This document shows, one piece after another, positions 1-14,681 of a DNA stretch of 64,000 bases. A model generated the notes under the pieces. That model was given only the letters and a program-made list of their open reading frames with translations. It was not told the origin of the DNA and made no database searches. The stretch spans positions 100,699,906 to 100,763,905 of the forward strand of contig OY804577.1 in assembly GCA_963680875.1 (NCBI GenBank), written 5' to 3'. Positions within the stretch are counted from its first letter, which is position 1, and each line of letters opens with the position of its first letter. The translations under genes were made by a program, and so were the position numbers. Source of the DNA: Bathymodiolus brooksi (taxonomy: Eukaryota; Mollusca; Bivalvia; Mytilida; Modiolidae).

Positions 1-3000
1 ACCAACAGAGCTACATAGATGGTGTAATAGTTAGCATGCTTCTAGTATGGTCAAACCAAAAGTGTACAGTACCAACAGAGCTGCATAGATGGTGTAATAG
101 TTAGCATGCCTCTAGTATGGTCAAACCAAAAGTGTACAGTACCAACAGAGCTGCATAGATGGTGTAATAGTTAGCATGCCTCTAGTATGGTCAAACCAAA
201 AGTGTACAGTACCAACAGAGCTACATAGATGGTGTAATAGTTAGCATGCTTGCCTCTAGTATGGTCAAACCAAAAGTGTACAGTACCAACAGAGCTACAT
301 AGATGGTGTAATAGTTAGCATGCTTACCTCTAGTATGGTCAAACCAAAAGTGTACAGTACCAACAGAGCTACATAGATGGTGTAATAGTTAGCATGCTTA
401 CTCTAGTATGGTCAAACCAAAAGTGTACAGTACCAACAGAGCTACATAGATGGTGTAATAGTTAGCATGCTTACCTCTAGTATGGTCAAACCAAAAGTGT
501 ACAGTACCAACAGAGCTACATAGATGGTGTAATAGTTAGCATGCTTGCCTCTAGTATGGTCAAACCAAAAGTGTACAGTACCAACAGAGCTACATAGATG
601 GTGTAATAGTTAGCATGCTTGCCTCTAGTATGGTCAAACCAAAAGTGTACAGTACCAACAGAGCTACATAGATGGTGTAATAGTTAGCATGCTTGCCTCT
701 AGTATGGTCAAACCAAAAGTGTACAGTACCAACAGAGCTACATAGATGGTGTAATAGTTAGCATGCTTGCCTCTAGTATGGTCAAACCAAAAGTGTACAG
801 TACCAACAGAGCTACATAGATGGTGTAATAGTTAGCATGCTTACCTCTAGTATGGTCAAACCAAAAGTGTACAGTACCAACAGAGCTACATAGATGGTGT
901 AATAGTTAGCATGCTTACCTCTAGTATGGTCAAACCAAAAGTGTACAGTACCAACAGAGCTACATAGATGGTGTAATAGTTAGCATGCTTACCTCTAGTA
1001 TGGTCAAACCAAAAGTGTACAGTACCAACAGAGCTACATAGATGGTGTAATAGTTAGCATGCTTACCTCTAGTATGGTCAAACCAAAAGTGTACAGTACC
1101 AACAGAGCTACATAGATGGTGTAATAGTTAGCATGCTTACCTCTAGTATGGTCAAACCAAAAGTGTACAGTACCAACAGAGCTACATAGATGGTGTAATA
1201 GTTAGCATGCTCTCTAGTATGGTCAAACCAAAAGTGTACAGTACCAACAGAGCTACATAGATGGTGTAATAGTTAGCATGCTCTCTAGTATGGTCAAACC
1301 AAAAGTGTACAGTACCAACAGAGCTACATAGATGGTGTAATAGTTAGCATGCTTGCCTCTAGTATGGTCAAACCAAAAGTGTACAGTACCAACAGAGCTA
1401 CATAGATGGTGTAATAGTTAGCATGCTTGCCTCTAGTATGGTCAAACCAAAAGTGTACAGTACCAACAGAGCTACATAGATGGTGTAATAGTTAGCATGC
1501 TTACCTCTAGTATGGTCAAACCAAAAGTGTACAGTACCAACAGAGCTACATAGATGGTGTAATAGTTAGCATGCTTACCTCTAGTATGGTCAAACCAAAA
1601 GTGTACAGTACCAACAGAGCTACATAGATGGTGTAATAGTTAGCATGCTTACCTCTAGTATGGTCAAACCAAAAGTGTACAGTACCAACAGAGCTACATA
1701 GATGGTGTAATAGTTAGCATGCTTACCTCTAGTATGGTCAAACCAAAAGTGTACAGTACCAACAGAGCTACATAGATGGTGTAATAGTTAGCATGCTTCT
1801 AGTATGGTCAAACCAAAAGTGTACAGTACCAACAGAGCTGCATAGATGGTGTAATAGTTAGCATGCCTCTAGTATGGTCAAACCAAAAGTGTACAGTACC
1901 AACAGAGCTGCATAGATGGTGTAATAGTTAGCATGCTTGCCTCTAGTATGGTCAAACCAAAAGTGTACAGTACCAACAGAGCTACATAGATGGTGTAATA
2001 GTTAGCATGCTTACCTCTAGTATGGTCAAACCAAAAGTGTACAGTACCAACAGAGCTACATAGATGGTGTAATAGTTAGCATGCTTACCTCTAGTATGGT
2101 CAAACCAAAAGTGTACAGTACCAACAGAGCTACATAGATGGTGTAATAGTTAGCATGCTTACCTCTAGTATGGTCAAACCAAAAGTGTACAGTACCAACA
2201 GAGCTACATAGATGGTGTAATAGTTAGCATGCTTGCCTCTAGTATGGTCAAACCAAAAGTGTACAGTACCAACAGAGCTACATAGATGGTGTAATAGTTA
2301 GCATGCTTGCCTCTAGTATGGTCAAACCAAAAGTGTACAGTACCAACAGAGCTACATAGATGGTGTAATAGTTAGCATGCTTGCCTCTAGTATGGTCAAA
2401 CCAAAAGTGTACAGTACCAACAGAGCTACATAGATGGTGTAATAGTTAGCATGCTTACCTCTAGTATGGTCAAACCAAAAGTGTACAGTACCAACAGAGC
2501 TACATAGATGGTGTAATAGTTAGCATGCTTACCTCTAGTATGGTCAAACCAAAAGTGTACAGTACCAACAGAGCTACATAGATGGTGTAATAGTTAGCAT
2601 GCTTACCTCTAGTATGGTCAAACCAAAAGTGTACAGTACCAACAGAGCTACATAGATGGTGTAATAGTTAGCATGCTTACCTCTAGTATGGTCAAACCAA
2701 AAGTGTACAGTACCAACAGAGCTACATAGATGGTGTAATAGTTAGCATGCTTTGCCTCTAGTATGGTCAAACCAAAAGTGTACAGTACCAACAGAGCTGC
2801 ATAGATGGTGTAATAGTTAGCATGCTCTCTAGTATGGTCAAACCAAAAGTGTACAGTACCAACAGAGCTGCATAGATGGTGTAATAGTTAGCATGCCTCT
2901 AGTATGGTCAAACCAAAAGTGTACAGTACCAACAGAGCTACATAGATGGTGTAATAGTTAGCATGCTTGCCTCTAGTATGGTCAAACCAAAAGTGTACAG

Positions 3001-6000
3001 TACCAACAGAGCTACATAGATGGTGTAATAGTTAGCATGCTTGCCTCTAGTATGGTCAAACCAAAAGTGTACAGTACCAACAGAGCTACATAGATGGTGT
3101 AATAGTTAGCATGCTTGCCTCTAGTATGGTCAAACCAAAAGTGTACAGTACCAACAGAGCTACATAGATGGTGTAATAGTTAGCATGCTTACCTCTAGTA
3201 TGGTCAAACCAAAAGTGTACAGTACCAACAGAGCTACATAGATGGTGTAATAGTTAGCATGCTCTAGTATGGTCAAACCAAAAGTGTACAGTACCAACAG
3301 AGCTACATAGATGGTGTAATAGTTAGCCTCTAGTATGGTCAAACCAAAAGTGTACAGTACCAACAGAGCTACATAGATGGTGTAATAGTTAGCATGCTTG
3401 CCTCTAGTATGGTCAAACCAAAAGTGTACAGTACCAACAGAGCTACATAGATGGTGTAATAGTTAGCATGCTTACCTCTAGTATGGTCAAACCAAAAGTG
3501 TACAGTACCAACAGAGCTACATAGATGGTGTAATAGTTAGCATGCTTGCCTCTAGTATGGTCAAACCAAAAGTGTACAGTACCAACAGAGCTACATAGAT
3601 GGTGTAATAGTTAGCATGCTTGCCTCTAGTATGGTCAAACCAAAAGTGTACAGTACCAACAGAGCTACATAGATGGTGTAATAGTTAGCATGCTTGCCTC
3701 TAGTATGGTCAAACCAAAAGTGTACAGTACCAACAGAGCTACATAGATGGTGTAATAGTTAGCATGCTTACCTCTAGTATGGTCAAACCAAAAGTGTACA
3801 GTACCAACAGAGCTACATAGATGGTGTAATAGTTAGCATGCTTACCTCTAGTATGGTCAAACCAAAAGTGTACAGTACCAACAGAGCTACATAGATGGTG
3901 TAATAGTTAGCATGCTTACCTCTAGTATGGTCAAACCAAAAGTGTACAGTACCAACAGAGCTACATAGATGGTGTAATAGTTAGCATGCTTACCTCTAGT
4001 ATGGTCAAACCAAAAGTGTACAGTACCAACAGAGCTACATAGATGGTGTAATAGTTAGCATGCTTCTAGTATGGTCAAACCAAAAGTGTACAGTACCAAC
4101 AGAGCTGCATAGATGGTGTAATAGTTAGCATGCCCTCTAGTATGGTCAAACCAAAAGTGTACAGTACCAACAGAGCTGCATAGATGGTGTAATAGTTAGC
4201 ATGCTTGCCTCTAGTATGGTCAAACCAAAAGTGTACAGTACCAACAGAGCTACATAGATGGTGTAATAGTTAGCATGCTTACCTCTAGTATGGTCAAACC
4301 AAAAGTGTACAGTACCAACAGAGCTACATAGATGGTGTAATAGTTAGCATGCTTACCTCTAGTATGGTCAAACCAAAAGTGTACAGTACCAACAGAGCTA
4401 CATAGATGGTGTAATAGTTAGCATGCTTACCTCTAGTATGGTCAAACCAAAAGTGTACAGTACCAACAGAGCTACATAGATGGTGTAATAGTTAGCATGC
4501 TTGCCTCTAGTATGGTCAAACCAAAAGTGTACAGTACCAACAGAGCTACATAGATGGTGTAATAGTTAGCATGCTTGCCTCTAGTATGGTCAAACCAAAA
4601 GTGTACAGTACCAACAGAGCTACATAGATGGTGTAATAGTTAGCATGCTTGCCTCTAGTATGGTCAAACCAAAAGTGTACAGTACCAACAGAGCTACATA
4701 GATGGTGTAATAGTTAGCATGCTTACCTCTAGTATGGTCAAACCAAAAGTGTACAGTACCAACAGAGCTACATAGATGGTGTAATAGTTAGCATGCTTAC
4801 CTCTAGTATGGTCAAACCAAAAGTGTACAGTACCAACAGAGCTACATAGATGGTGTAATAGTTAGCATGCTTACCTCTAGTATGGTCAAACCAAAAGTGT
4901 ACAGTACCAACAGAGCTACATAGATGGTGTAATAGTTAGCATGCTTACCTCTAGTATGGTCAAACCAAAAGTGTACAGTACCAACAGAGCTACATAGATG
5001 GTGTAATAGTTAGCATGCTTCTAGTATGGTCAAACCAAAAGTGTACAGTACCAACAGAGCTGCATAGATGGTGTAATAGTTAGCATGCCTCTAGTATGGT
5101 CAAACCAAAAGTGTACAGTACCAACAGAGCTGCATAGATGGTGTAATAGTTAGCATGCCTCTAGTATGGTCAAACCAAAAGTGTACAGTACCAACAGAGC
5201 TACATAGATGGTGTAATAGTTAGCATGCTTGCCTATAGTATGGTCAAACCAAAAGTGTACAGTACCAACAGAGCTACATAGATGGTGTAATAGTTAGCAT
5301 GCTTGCCTCTAGTATGGTCAAACCAAAAGTGTACAGTACCAACAGAGCTGCATAGATGGTGTAATAGTTAGCATGATTGCCTCTAGTATGGTCAAACCAA
5401 AAGTGTACAGTACCAACAGAGCTACATAGATGGTGTAATAGTTAGCATGCTTACCTCTAGTATGGTCAAACCAAAAGTGTACAGTACCAACAGAGCTACA
5501 TAGATGGTGTAATAGTTAGCCTCTAGTATGGTCAAACCAAAAGTTTACAGTACCAACAGAGCTACATAGATGGTGTAATAGTTAGCCTCTAGTATGGTCA
5601 AACCAAAAGTGTACAGTACCAACAGAGCTACATAGATGGTGTAATAGTTAGCATGCTTGCCTCTAGTATGGTCAAACCAAAAGTGTACAGTACCAACAGA
5701 GCTACATAGATCGTGTAATAGTTAGCATGCTTACCTCTAGTATGGTCAAACCAAAAGTGTACAGTACCAACAGAGCTACATAGATGGTGTAATAGTTAGC
5801 ATGCTTGCCTCTAGTATGGTCAAACCAAAAGTGTACAGTACCAACAGAGCTACATAGATGGTGTAATAGTTAGCATGCTTGCCTCTAGTATGGTCAAACC
5901 AAAAGTGTACAGTACCAACAGAGCTACATAGATGGTGTAATAGTTAGCATGCTTGCCTCTAGTATGGTCAAACCAAAAGTGTACAGTACCAACAGAGCTA

Positions 6001-9000
6001 CATAGATGGTGTAATAGTTAGCATGCTTACCTCTAGTATGGTCAAACCAAAAGTGTACAGTACCAACAGAGCTACATAGATGGTGTAAAAGTTAGCATGC
6101 TTACCTCTAGTATGGTCAAACCAAAAGTGTACAGTACCAACAGAGCTACATAGATGGTGTAATAGTTAGCATGCTTACCTCTAGTATGGTCAAACCAAAA
6201 GTGTACAGTACCAACAGAGCTACATAGATGGTGTAATAGTTAGCATGCTTACCTCTAGTATGGTCAAACCAAAAGTGTACAGTACCAACAGAGCTACATA
6301 GATGGTGTAATAGTTAGCATGCTTCTAGTATGGTCAAACCAAAAGTGTACAGTACCAACAGAGCTGCATAGATGGTGTAATAGTTAGCATGCCTCTAGTA
6401 TGGTCAAACCAAAAGTGTACAGTACCAACAGAGCTGCATAGATGGTGTAATAGTTAGCATGCTTGCCTCTAGTATGGTCAAACCAAAAGTGTACAGTACC
6501 AACAGAGCTACATAGATGGTGTAATAGTTAGCATGCTTACCTCTAGTATGGTCAAACCAAAAGTGTACAGTACCAACAGAGCTACATAGATGGTGTAATA
6601 GTTAGCATGCTTACCTCTAGTATGGTCAAACCAAAAGTGTACAGTACCAACAGAGCTACATAGATGGTGTAATAGTTAGCATGCTTACCTCTAGTATGGT
6701 CAAACCAAAAGTGTACAGTACCAACAGAGCTACATAGATGGTGTAATAGTTAGCATGCTTCTAGTATGGTCAAACCAAAAGTGTACAGTACCAACAGAGC
6801 TGCATAGATGGTGTAATAGTTAGCATGCCTCTAGTATGGTCAAACCAAAAGTGTACAGTACCAACAGAGCTGCATAGATGGTGTAATAGTTAGCATGCTT
6901 GCCTCTAGTATGGTCAAACCAAAAGTGTACAGTACCAACAGAGCTACATAGATGGTGTAATAGTTAGCATGCTTACCTCTAGTATGGTCAAACCAAAAGT
7001 GTACAGTACCAACAGAGCTACATAGATGGTGTAATAGTTAGCATGCTTACCTCTAGTATGGTCAAACCAAAAGTGTACAGTACCAACAGAGCTACATAGA
7101 TGGTGTAATAGTTAGCATGCTTACCTCTAGTATGGTCAAACCAAAAGTGTACAGTACCAACAGAGCTACATAGATGGTGTAATAGTTAGCATGCTTGCCT
7201 CTAGTATGGTCAAACCAAAAGTGTACAGTACCAACAGAGCTACATAGATGGTGTAATAGTTAGCATGCTTGCCTCTAGTATGGTCAAACCAAAAGTGTAC
7301 AGTACCAACAGAGCTACATAGATGGTGTAATAGTTAGCATGCTTGCCTCTAGTATGGTCAAACCAAAAGTGTACAGTACCAACAGAGCTACATAGATGGT
7401 GTAATAGTTAGCATGCTTACCTCTAGTATGGTCAAACCAAAAGTGTACAGTACCAACAGAGCTACATAGATGGTGTAATAGTTAGCATGCTTACCTCTAG
7501 TATGGTCAAACCAAAAGTGTACAGTACCAACAGAGCTACATAGATGGTGTAATAGTTAGCATGCTTACCTCTAGTATGGTCAAACCAAAAGTGTACAGTA
7601 CCAACAGAGCTACATAGATGGTGTAATAGTTAGCATGCTTACCTCTAGTATGGTCAAACCAAAAGTGTACAGTACCAACAGAGCTACATAGATGGTGTAA
7701 TAGTTAGCATGCTTCTAGTATGGTCAAACCAAAAGTGTACAGTACCAACAGAGCTACATAGATGGTGTAATAGTTAGCATGCTTACCTCTAGTATGGTCA
7801 AACCAAAAGTGTACAGTACCAACAGAGCTACATAGATGGTGTAATAGTTAGCATGCTTGCCTCTAGTATGGTCAAACCAAAAGTGTACAGTACCAACAGA
7901 GCTACATAGATGGTGTAATAGTTAGCATGCCTCTAGTATGGTCAAACCAAAAGTGTACAGTACCAACAGAGCTACATAGATGGTGTAATAGTTAGCATGC
8001 CTCTAGTATGGTCAAACCAAAAGTGTACAGTACCAACAGAGCTACATAGATGGTGTAATAGTTAGCATGCTTGCCTCTAGTATGGTCAAACCAAAAGTGT
8101 ACAGTACCAACAGAGCTACATAGATGGTGTAATAGTTAGCATGCTTGCCTCTAGTATGGTCAAACCAAAAGTGTACAGTACCAACAGAGCTACATAGATG
8201 GTGTAATAGTTAGCATGCTTACCTCTAGTATGGTCAAACCAAAAGTGTACAGTACCAACAGAGCTACATAGATGGTGTAAAAGTTAGCATGCTTACCTCT
8301 AGTATGGTCAAACCAAAAGTGTACAGTACCAACAGAGCTACATAGATGGTGTAATAGTTAGCATGCTTACCTCTAGTATGGTCAAACCAAAAGTGTACAG
8401 TACCAACAGAGCTACATAGATGGTGTAATAGTTAGCATGCTTACCTCTAGTATGGTCAAACCAAAAGTGTACAGTACCAACAGAGCTACATAGATGGTGT
8501 AATAGTTAGCATGCTTCTAGTATGGTCAAACCAAAAGTGTACAGTACCAACAGAGCTGCATAGATGGTGTAATAGTTAGCATGCCTCTAGTATGGTCAAA
8601 CCAAAAGTGTACAGTACCAACAGAGCTGCATAGATGGTGTAATAGTTAGCATGCTTGCCTCTAGTATGGTCAAACCAAAAGTGTACAGTACCAACAGAGC
8701 TACATAGATGGTGTAATAGTTAGCATGCTTACCTCTAGTATGGTCAAACCAAAAGTGTACAGTACCAACAGAGCTACATAGATGGTGTAATAGTTAGCAT
8801 GCTTACCTCTAGTATGGTCAAACCAAAAGTGTACAGTACCAACAGAGCTACATAGATGGTGTAATAGTTAGCATGCTTACCTCTAGTATGGTCAAACCAA
8901 AAGTGTACAGTACCAACAGAGCTACATAGATGGTGTAATAGTTAGCATGCTTGCCTCTAGTATGGTCAAACCAAAAGTGTACAGTACCAACAGAGCTACA

Positions 9001-12000
9001 TAGATGGTGTAATAGTTAGCATGCTTGCCTCTAGTATGGTCAAACCAAAAGTGTACAGTACCAACAGAGCTACATAGATGGTGTAATAGTTAGCATGCTT
9101 GCCTCTAGTATGGTCAAACCAAAAGTGTACAGTACCAACAGAGCTACATAGATCGTGTAATAGTTAGCATGCTTACCTCTAGTATGGTCAAACCAAAAGT
9201 GTACAGTACCAACAGAGCTACATAGATGGTGTAATAGTTAGCATGCTTACCTCTAGTATGGTCAAACCAAAAGTGTACAGTACCAACAGAGCTACATAGA
9301 TGGTGTAATAGTTAGCATGCTTACCTCTAGTATGGTCAAACCAAAAGTGTACAGTACCAACAGAGCTACATAGATGGTGTAATAGTTAGCATGCTTACCT
9401 CTAGTATGGTCAAACCAAAAGTGTACAGTACCAACAGAGCTACATAGATGGTGTAATAGTTAGCATGCTTCTAGTATGGTCAAACCAAAAGTGTACAGTA
9501 CCAACAGAGCTGCATAGATGGTGTAATAGTTAGCATGCCTCTAGTATGGTCAAACCAAAAGTGTACAGTACCAACAGAGCTGCATAGATGGTGTAATAGT
9601 TAGCATGCCTCTAGTATGGTCAAACCAAAAGTGTACAGTACCAACAGAGCTACATAGATGGTGTAATAGTTAGCATGCTTGCCTATAGTATGATCAAACC
9701 AAAAGTGTACAGTACCAACAGAGCTACATAGATGGTGTAATAGTTAGCATGCTTGCCTCTAGTATGGTCAAACCAAAAGTGTACAGTACCAACAGAGCTG
9801 CATAGATGGTGTAATAGTTAGCATGATTGCCTCTAGTATGGTCAAACCAAAAGTGTACAGTACCAACAGAGCTACATAGATGGTGTAATAGTTAGCATGC
9901 TTACCTCTAGTATGGTCAAACCAAAAGTGTACAGTACCAACAGAGCTACATAGATGGTGTAATAGTTAGCCTCTAGTATGGTCAAACCAAAAGTGTACAG
10001 TACCAACAGAGCTACATAGATGGTGTAATAGTTAGCCTCTAGTATGGTCAAACCAAAAGTGTACAGTACCAACAGAGCTACATAGATGGTGTAATAGTTA
10101 GCATGCTTGCCTCTAGTATGGTCAAACCAAAAGTGTACAGTACCAACAGAGCTACATAGATCGTGTAATAGTTAGCATGCTTACCTCTAGTATGGTCAAA
10201 CCAAAAGTGTACAGTACCAACAGAGCTACATAGATGGTGTAATAGTTAGCATGCTTGCCTCTAGTATGGTCAAACCAAAAGTGTACAGTACCAACAGAGC
10301 TACATAGATGGTGTAATAGTTAGCATGCTTGCCTCTAGTATGGTCAAACCAAAAGTGTACAGTACCAACAGAGCTACATAGATGGTGTAATAGTTAGCAT
10401 GCTTGCCTCTAGTATGGTCAAACCAAAAGTGTACAGTACCAACAGAGCTACATAGATGGTGTAATAGTTAGCATGCTTACCTCTAGTATGGTCAAACCAA
10501 AAGTGTACAGTACCAACAGAGCTACATAGATGGTGTAAAAGTTAGCATGCTTACCTCTAGTATGGTCAAACCAAAAGTGTACAGTACCAACAGAGCTACA
10601 TAGATGGTGTAATAGTTAGCATGCTTACCTCTAGTATGGTCAAACCAAAAGTGTACAGTACCAACAGAGCTACATAGATGGTGTAATAGTTAGCATGCTT
10701 ACCTCTAGTATGGTCAAACCAAAAGTGTACAGTACCAACAGAGCTACATAGATGGTGTAATAGTTAGCATGCTTCTAGTATGGTCAAACCAAAAGTGTAC
10801 AGTACCAACAGAGCTGCATAGATGGTGTAATAGTTAGCATGCCTCTAGTATGGTCAAACCAAAAGTGTACAGTACCAACAGAGCTGCATAGATGGTGTAA
10901 TAGTTAGCATGCTTGCCTCTAGTATGGTCAAACCAAAAGTGTACAGTACCAACAGAGCTACATAGATGGTGTAATAGTTAGCATGCTTACCTCTAGTATG
11001 GTCAAACCAAAAGTGTACAGTACCAACAGAGCTACATAGATGGTGTAATAGTTAGCATGCTTACCTCTAGTATGGTCAAACCAAAAGTGTACAGTACCAA
11101 CAGAGCTACATAGATGGTGTAATAGTTAGCATGCTTACCTCTAGTATGGTCAAACCAAAAGTGTACAGTACCAACAGAGCTACATAGATGGTGTAATAGT
11201 TAGCATGCTTGCCTCTAGTATGGTCAAACCAAAAGTGTACAGTACCAACAGAGCTACATAGATGGTGTAATAGTTAGCATGCTTGCCTCTAGTATGGTCA
11301 AACCAAAAGTGTACAGTACCAACAGAGCTACATAGATGGTGTAATAGTTAGCATGCTTGCCTCTAGTATGGTCAAACCAAAAGTGTACAGTACCAACAGA
11401 GCTACATAGATCGTGTAATAGTTAGCATGCTTACCTCTAGTATGGTCAAACCAAAAGTGTACAGTACCAACAGAGCTACATAGATGGTGTAATAGTTAGC
11501 ATGCTTACCTCTAGTATGGTCAAACCAAAAGTGTACAGTACCAACAGAGCTACATAGATGGTGTAATAGTTAGCATGCTTACCTCTAGTATGGTCAAACC
11601 AAAAGTGTACAGTACCAACAGAGCTACATAGATGGTGTAATAGTTAGCATGCTTACCTCTAGTATGGTCAAACCAAAAGTGTACAGTACCAACAGAGCTA
11701 CATAGATGGTGTAATGGTTAGCATGCTTCTAGTATGGTCAAACCAAAAGTGTACAGTACCAACAGAGCTGCATAGATGGTGTAATAGTTAGCATGCCTCT
11801 AGTATGGTCAAACCAAAAGTGTACAGTACCAACAGAGCTGCATAGATGGTGTAATAGTTAGCATGCCTCTAGTATGGTCAAACCAAAAGTGTGCAGTACC
11901 AACAGAGCTACATAGATGGTGTAATAGTTAGCATGCTTGCCTATAGTATGATCAAACCAAAAGTGTACAGTACCAACAGAACTACATAGATGGTGTAATA

Positions 12001-14681
12001 GTTAGCATGCTTGCCTCTAGTATGGTCAAACCAAAAGTGTACAGTACCAACAGAGCTGCATAGATGGTGTAATAGTTAGCATGATTGCCTCTAGTATGGT
12101 CAAACCAAAAGTGTACAGTACCAACAGAGCTACATAGATGGTGTAATAGTTAGCATGCTTACCTCTAGTATGGTCAAACCAAAAGTGTACAGTACCAACA
12201 GAGCTACATAGATGGTGTAATAGTTAGCCTCTAGTATGGTCAAACCAAAAGTTTACAGTACCAACAGAGCTACATAGATGGTGTAATAGTTAGCATGCTT
12301 GCCTCTAGTATGGTCAAACCAAAAGTGTACAGTACCAACAGAGCTACATAGATCGTGTAATAGTTAGCATGCTTACCTCTAGTATGGTCAAACCAAAAGT
12401 GTACAGTACCAACAGAGCTACATAGATGGTGTAATAGTTAGCATGCTTGCCTCTAGTATGGTCAAACCAAAAGTGTACAGTACCAAGAGAGCTACATAGA
12501 TGGTGTAATAGTTAGCATGCTTGCCTCTAGTATGGTCAAACCAAAAGTGTACAGTACCAACAGAGCTACATAGATGGTGTAATAGTTAGCATGCTTGCCT
12601 CTAGTATGGTCAAACCAAAAGTGTACAGTACCAACAGAGCTACATAGATGGTGTAATAGTTAGCATGCTTACCTCTAGTATGGTCAAACCAAAAGTGTAC
12701 AGTACCAACAGAGCTACATAGATGGTGTAAAAGTTAGCATGCTTACCTCTAGTATGGTCAAACCAAAAGTGTACAGTACCAACAGAGCTACATAGATGGT
12801 GTAATAGTTAGCATGCTTACCTCTAGTATGGTCAAACCAAAAGTGTACAGTACCAACAGAGCTACATAGATGGTGTAATAGTTAGCATGCTTACCTCTAG
12901 TATGGTCAAACCAAAAGTGTACAGTACCAACAGAGCTACATAGATGGTGTAATAGTTACCATGCTTCTAGTATGGTCAAACCAAAAGTGTACAGTACCAA
13001 CAGAGCTGCATAGATGGTGTAATAGTTAGCATGCCTCTAGTATGGTCAAACCAAAAGTGTACAGTACCAACAGAGCTGCATAGATGGTGTAATAGTTAGC
13101 ATGCTTGCCTCTAGTATGGTCAAACCAAAAGTGTACAGTACCAACAGAGCTACATAGATGGTGTAATAGTTAGCATGCTTACCTCTAGTATGGTCAAACC
13201 AAAAGTGTACAGTACCAACAGAGCTACATAGATGGTGTAATAGTTAGCATGCTTACCTCTAGTATGGTCAAACCAAAAGTGTACAGTACCAACAGAGCTA
13301 CATAGATGGTGTAATAGTTAGCATGCTTACCTCTAGTATGGTCAAACCAAAAGTGTACAGTACCAACAGAGCTACATAGATGGTGTAATAGTTAGCATGC
13401 TTCTAGTATGGTCAAACCAAAAGTGTACAGTACCAACAGAGCTGCATAGATGGTGTAATAGTTAGCATGCCTCTAGTATGGTCAAACCAAAAGTGTACAG
13501 TTCCAACAGAGCTGCATAGATGGTGTAATAGTTAGCATGCTTGCCTCTAGTATGGTCAAACCAAAAGTGTACAGTACCAACAGAGCTACATAGATGGTGT
13601 AATAGTTAGCATGCTTGCCTCTAGTATGGCCAAACCAAAAGTGTACAGTACCAACAGAGCTACATAGATGGTGTAAAAGTTAGCATGCTTACCTCTAGTA
13701 TGGTCAAACCAAAAGTGTACAGTACCAACAGAGCTACATAGATGGTGTAATAGTTAGCATGCTTACCTCTAGTATGGTCAAACCAAAAGTGTACAGTACC
13801 AACAGAGCTACATAGATGGTGTAATAGTTAGCATGCTTACCTCTAGTATGGTCAAACCAAAAGTGTACAGTACCAACAGAGCTACATAGATGGTGTAATA
13901 GTTAGCATGCTTCTAGTATGGTCAAACCAAAAGTGTACAGTACCAACAGAGCTGCATAGATGGTGTAATAGTTAGCATGCCTCTAGTATGGTCAAACCAA
14001 AAGTGTACAGTACCAACAGAGCTGCATAGATGGTGTAATAGTTAGCATGCTTGCCTCTAGTATGGTCAAACCAAAAGTGTACAGTACCAACAGAGCTACA
14101 TAGATGGTGTAATAGTTAGCATGCTTACCTCTAGTATGGTCAAACCAAAAGTGTACAGTACCAACAGAGCTACATAGATGGTGTAATAGTTAGCATGCTT
14201 ACCTCTAGTATGGTCAAACCAAAAGTGTACAGTACCAACAGAGCTACATAGATGGTGTAATAGTTAGCATGCTTACCTCTAGTATGGTCAAACCAAAAGT
14301 GTACAGTACCAACAGAGCTACATAGATGGTGTAATAGTTAGCATGCTTGCCTCTAGTATGGTCAAACCAAAAGTGTACAGTACCAACAGAGCTACATAGA
14401 TGGTGTAATAGTTAGCATGCTTGCCTCTAGTATGGTCAAACCAAAAGTGTACAGTACCAACAGAGCTACATAGATGGTGTAATAGTTAGCATGCTTGCCT
14501 CTAGTATGGTCAAACCAAAAGTGTACAGTACCAACAGAGCTACATAGATGGTGTAATAGTTAGCATGCTTACCTCTAGTATGGTCAAACCAAAAGTGTAC
14601 AGTACCAACAGAGCTACATAGATGGTGTAATAGTTAGCATGCTTACCTCTAGTATGGTCAAACCAAAAGTGTACAGTACAC
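1..14681 (-). repeat. Satellite array, left arm (66/70/74-bp monomer)
   Basis: Head-to-tail tandem array that begins before the window. On the plus strand the monomer starts ACCAACAGAGCTACATAGAT and ends AAAAGTGTACAGT. Length depends on the segment between TTAGC and CTCTAGTATGG: ATGCTTACC or ATGCTTGCC gives 74 bp, ATGCC or ATGCTT gives 70 bp, and loss of the ATGCTT(A/G)C block gives 66 bp. A second common variant is GCTACAT versus GCTGCAT, and GCTGCAT travels with the 70-bp types. Identity between monomers is very high, with isolated substitutions. I see no gene, no unique spacer and no CENP-B-box-like CG-rich motif. I assign the minus strand only because the right arm runs the other way. Confidence 0.98.
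3600..11205. repeat. 4.45-kb higher-order tandem duplication in the left arm
   Basis: The order of monomer variants from about 3600 to 6755 repeats from about 8050 to 11205 at an offset of 4450 bp (4451 bp before 4133, where one extra C sits in ATGCCCTCTAG). Shared landmarks include GCCTATAGTA at 5231 and 9681, GCATGATTGCC at about 5384 and 9834, the paired 66-bp units and the TCGTGTAATA unit. The match fails beyond 6755/11205 and before about 3600, so the two copies would be adjacent. I compared variants by eye, and edges are accurate to about one monomer. Confidence 0.75.

Noticed and set aside
3160..3363. Repeated 66-67-codon open frame (also at 9872, 19339, 20870, 22174, 23778, 25082, 27546, 31030, and a 77-codon one at 25823)
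   Set aside because: The frames arise only where consecutive monomers are 66 bp (22 codons), which keeps the frame open. The peptide is a 22-residue period of satellite sequence on either strand, with no start context, domain or variation pattern of a gene.
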